Program-made: the position numbers and the translations under genes
Part shown: in pieces, positions 62,657 through 64,000 of the stretch
How positions within the stretch are numbered: position 1 is the stretch's first letter
Layout of the letters: every line of letters starts with the position of its first letter
The notes under the pieces: generated by a model
What the model was told of the DNA's origin: nothing
Seen by the model: the letters and a program-made list of their open reading frames with translations, nothing else
The model's database searches: none
Assembly: GCF_900100695.1 (NCBI RefSeq)
Contig: NZ_FNCF01000006.1
Span: 248,001 to 312,000, forward strand
Source of the DNA: Klenkia brasiliensis
Lineage (GTDB): Bacteria; Actinomycetota; Actinomycetes; Mycobacteriales; Geodermatophilaceae
Direction of reading: 5' to 3'
Length of the DNA: 64,000 nt

Positions 62657-64000
62657 GTGACCGACCCGGCCGCGGCCTACCGCGCAGCCCTGCCCGACGG
62701 CTGGACCACCGAGCTGGACCTGCGCGGGTACGACCGCACCGGCGTCCCCGTCGTGGCCACCGTCTGGCGCTCCGCCGACGGCACGCGGTCCGGCCACGGG
62801 GTCGGCTACGGCGCCACGGAGGCCGCCGCGGCGACCGGGGCCTGGGGCGAGCTGGCCGAGCAGGTGCTGCTGGACGACGCACTGCTCCACGTGGAACCAC
62901 GCACGGCCACGCACCGCGAGCTGGTCGCCGAGCGCGGCGCCGACCGGGTGGCCGACCCCCGCACCCTGGTGCTCCCCGCCGGCGCCGACCCCGACCGCCC
63001 GCTGCGCTGGCTGCCCACCACCCGCTGGGCGACCGGCGAGGAGGTGCTGGTCCCCGCCGAGTTCGTCGCCCCGCACGCCGGGGGCATCGCCGGCGGACCC
63101 CCGCCCGGCGGCTGGCTGGTCACCCCGATCACCAACGGCATGGGCGCCGGGGACACCGCCGAGCGGGCCGTGGCGCACGGCATCGGCGAGCTGCTGCAGC
63201 GCGACGGCGACACCGTCGACTTCCGCGCGCTGGACACCGGCCGGGTGGTCACCGGCATCGACGACCCGCAGACCGTGGCGCTGCTGGACGCGCTGTCCGC
63301 CGTCGGCCTCGACGTCACCGTGAAGCTGGACAGCACCGAGTTCGCCGTCGTCGTGCACGCCGTGGCCCGCGACGCCGCCGCCGACCCGCCGGTGGTGCTC
63401 AGCGCGGTCGGCGAGGCCGCCGCCCCCGACCGCGCCGAGGCGGTGCGCAAGGCGGTGCTGGAGCTGGCGTCCTCCCGCGCCCGGCGGGCGTTCGCCTTCG
63501 GGCCGCTGGACCGGGTACGCGCGCTGCACCCGGACTACCTGGCCGCCGAGCTCGCGGTCCCGCTGCCGCCGCAGGAGGAGCGCGCGCTGGCCGAGATGAC
63601 CGCCTGGGACGGGCTGTCCACCGCGCAGCTGGACCAGCTGCTGGCCCCGATGTGGCGGCGGAGCTCGGAGGTGGCCTTCGCCGACCTGCCGACGTCCGCC
63701 GTCACCGGGCCCACCGACACCCTGGCGCTGTACCGGGAGCGGCTGGCCGGTTTCGACCTGCTGGTCGCCCCCGCCCGGGTCGGCGACGTGCACGTGGCCA
63801 AGGTGCTGGTGCCCGGGCTGGAGGTGGAGACGCTGTCCTACGGCCGGATCGGCGAGCGGGTGCTGCGCCGGCTGCTGGACCGCGGCTCGGACCTCGTCGG
63901 GCTGGGGGCGCCGTCCGGGGACCGGCGGCCGGTGGTGCTCACCCCCGAGGCCACCGAGCGGGTCGGCGGCCCGGCCTGGCTGGACGTCGCCGCCGTGGCC
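62657..64000 (+). CDS. YcaO-domain protein, 3'-truncated by the window edge
   Basis: 448 residues are visible and the frame is still open. YcaO features: GYGATEAAAATGAWGELAEQV near residue 56, GMGAGDTAERAVAHGIGELLQRDGD near 165, and VRKAVLELASSRARRAF near 262, giving the ExxxE and ExxxR ATP/Mg residues. YcaO enzymes phosphorylate amide backbones to form azolines, thioamides or amidines, or modify ribosomal protein S12. No precursor peptide or partner is seen inside the window. GTG 62657 begins it. A parS-like site lies within (62884-62897). Confidence 0.85.
   Translation, partial: MTDPAAAYRAALPDGWTTELDLRGYDRTGVPVVATVWRSADGTRSGHGVGYGATEAAAATGAWGELAEQVLLDDALLHVEPRTATHRELVAERGADRVADPRTLVLPAGADPDRPLRWLPTTRWATGEEVLVPAEFVAPHAGGIAGGPPPGGWLVTPITNGMGAGDTAERAVAHGIGELLQRDGDTVDFRALDTGRVVTGIDDPQTVALLDALSAVGLDVTVKLDSTEFAVVVHAVARDAAADPPVVLSAVGEAAAPDRAEAVRKAVLELASSRARRAFAFGPLDRVRALHPDYLAAELAVPLPPQEERALAEMTAWDGLSTAQLDQLLAPMWRRSSEVAFADLPTSAVTGPTDTLALYRERLAGFDLLVAPARVGDVHVAKVLVPGLEVETLSYGRIGERVLRRLLDRGSDLVGLGAPSGDRRPVVLTPEATERVGGPAWLDVAAVA
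62884..62897 (+). other. parS-like site, version A
   Basis: GCTCCACGTGGAAC within the YcaO gene, coding LLHVE (ctg-ctc-cac-gtg-gaa) exactly as in the two other version-A copies. Confidence 0.6.

Overview
This window looks like chromosomal DNA of a very GC-rich actinobacterium. GC3 is extreme, GTG starts are common, and there are many 4-bp GTGA/ATGA overlaps. Several genes have a TAnnnT hexamer only 6-7 nt before the start codon, as expected for leaderless transcripts. GAF-ANTAR regulators, a DasR-like GntR regulator and a chaplin-like wall protein also fit. A soil or stone actinobacterium near the Geodermatophilaceae is my best guess, but that is inference. I see no rRNA, tRNA, CRISPR array, insertion sequence or prophage. 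Both ends cut through genes: a dynamin-like GTPase at the left and a YcaO-domain protein at the right.

Layout. 1-6.8 kb: two dynamin/YfjP-type GTPases, a PEP-mutase-like enzyme with a STAS protein, a coiled-coil protein, a rifampin ADP-ribosyltransferase (arr), a nucleoside hydrolase and an ArsR regulator. 7-12.6 kb: an Arg/Pro-rich protein with an ill-defined 3' end, a gamma-glutamyltransferase-like gene whose first two thirds have foreign-looking codon use, a rhodanese, an anti-sigma-type ATPase, a DUF1697 protein and a xanthine/uracil permease. 12.6-17.7 kb: an ABC exporter pair, then a TPP-riboswitch-controlled ykoEDC-type ECF transporter. 17.7-25.1 kb: two GGDEF-EAL proteins flank a FabG-like reductase, a methyltransferase and an acetyltransferase. 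25-29 kb: a thioesterase, an acetyltransferase, a GntR regulator with ACC deaminase, and an MFS exporter.

29-33.8 kb is an N-acetylglucosamine unit: a PTS with separate EIIB, EIIA and EIIC, then nagA, nagB and a GntR/HutC regulator. 33.9-36.2 kb encodes two secreted cell-surface proteins, one with seven chaplin-like repeats and an LAYTG sorting signal. 36.3-42.8 kb: a quinone oxidoreductase, a pyruvoyl-dependent arginine decarboxylase coupled to an acetyltransferase-like protein, and a FAD oxidoreductase/DUF1365/cyclopropane-fatty-acid-synthase operon. 42.8-51.3 kb: a third GGDEF-EAL protein, msrA, an RsmC/RlmG-type methyltransferase, a GAF-ANTAR regulator and a pseudouridine-degradation operon with a LacI operator. 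51.4-58 kb: a TetR regulator, a second GAF-ANTAR gene with a candidate leader peptide, a urate-degradation operon, and a divergent malate synthase/aldolase-like operon that could use the glyoxylate formed from purines. 58-64 kb: a MEDS/HATPase regulator, an NmrA-MarR operon with a palindromic operator, alanine dehydrogenase with a divergent Lrp regulator, and the YcaO protein.

The most striking non-coding signal is five 14-bp parS-like sites centred on CACGTG. They occur in only two sequence versions, and four lie inside genes where they force otherwise rare codons. This suggests that the window lies in a ParB-binding, origin-proximal part of the chromosome.
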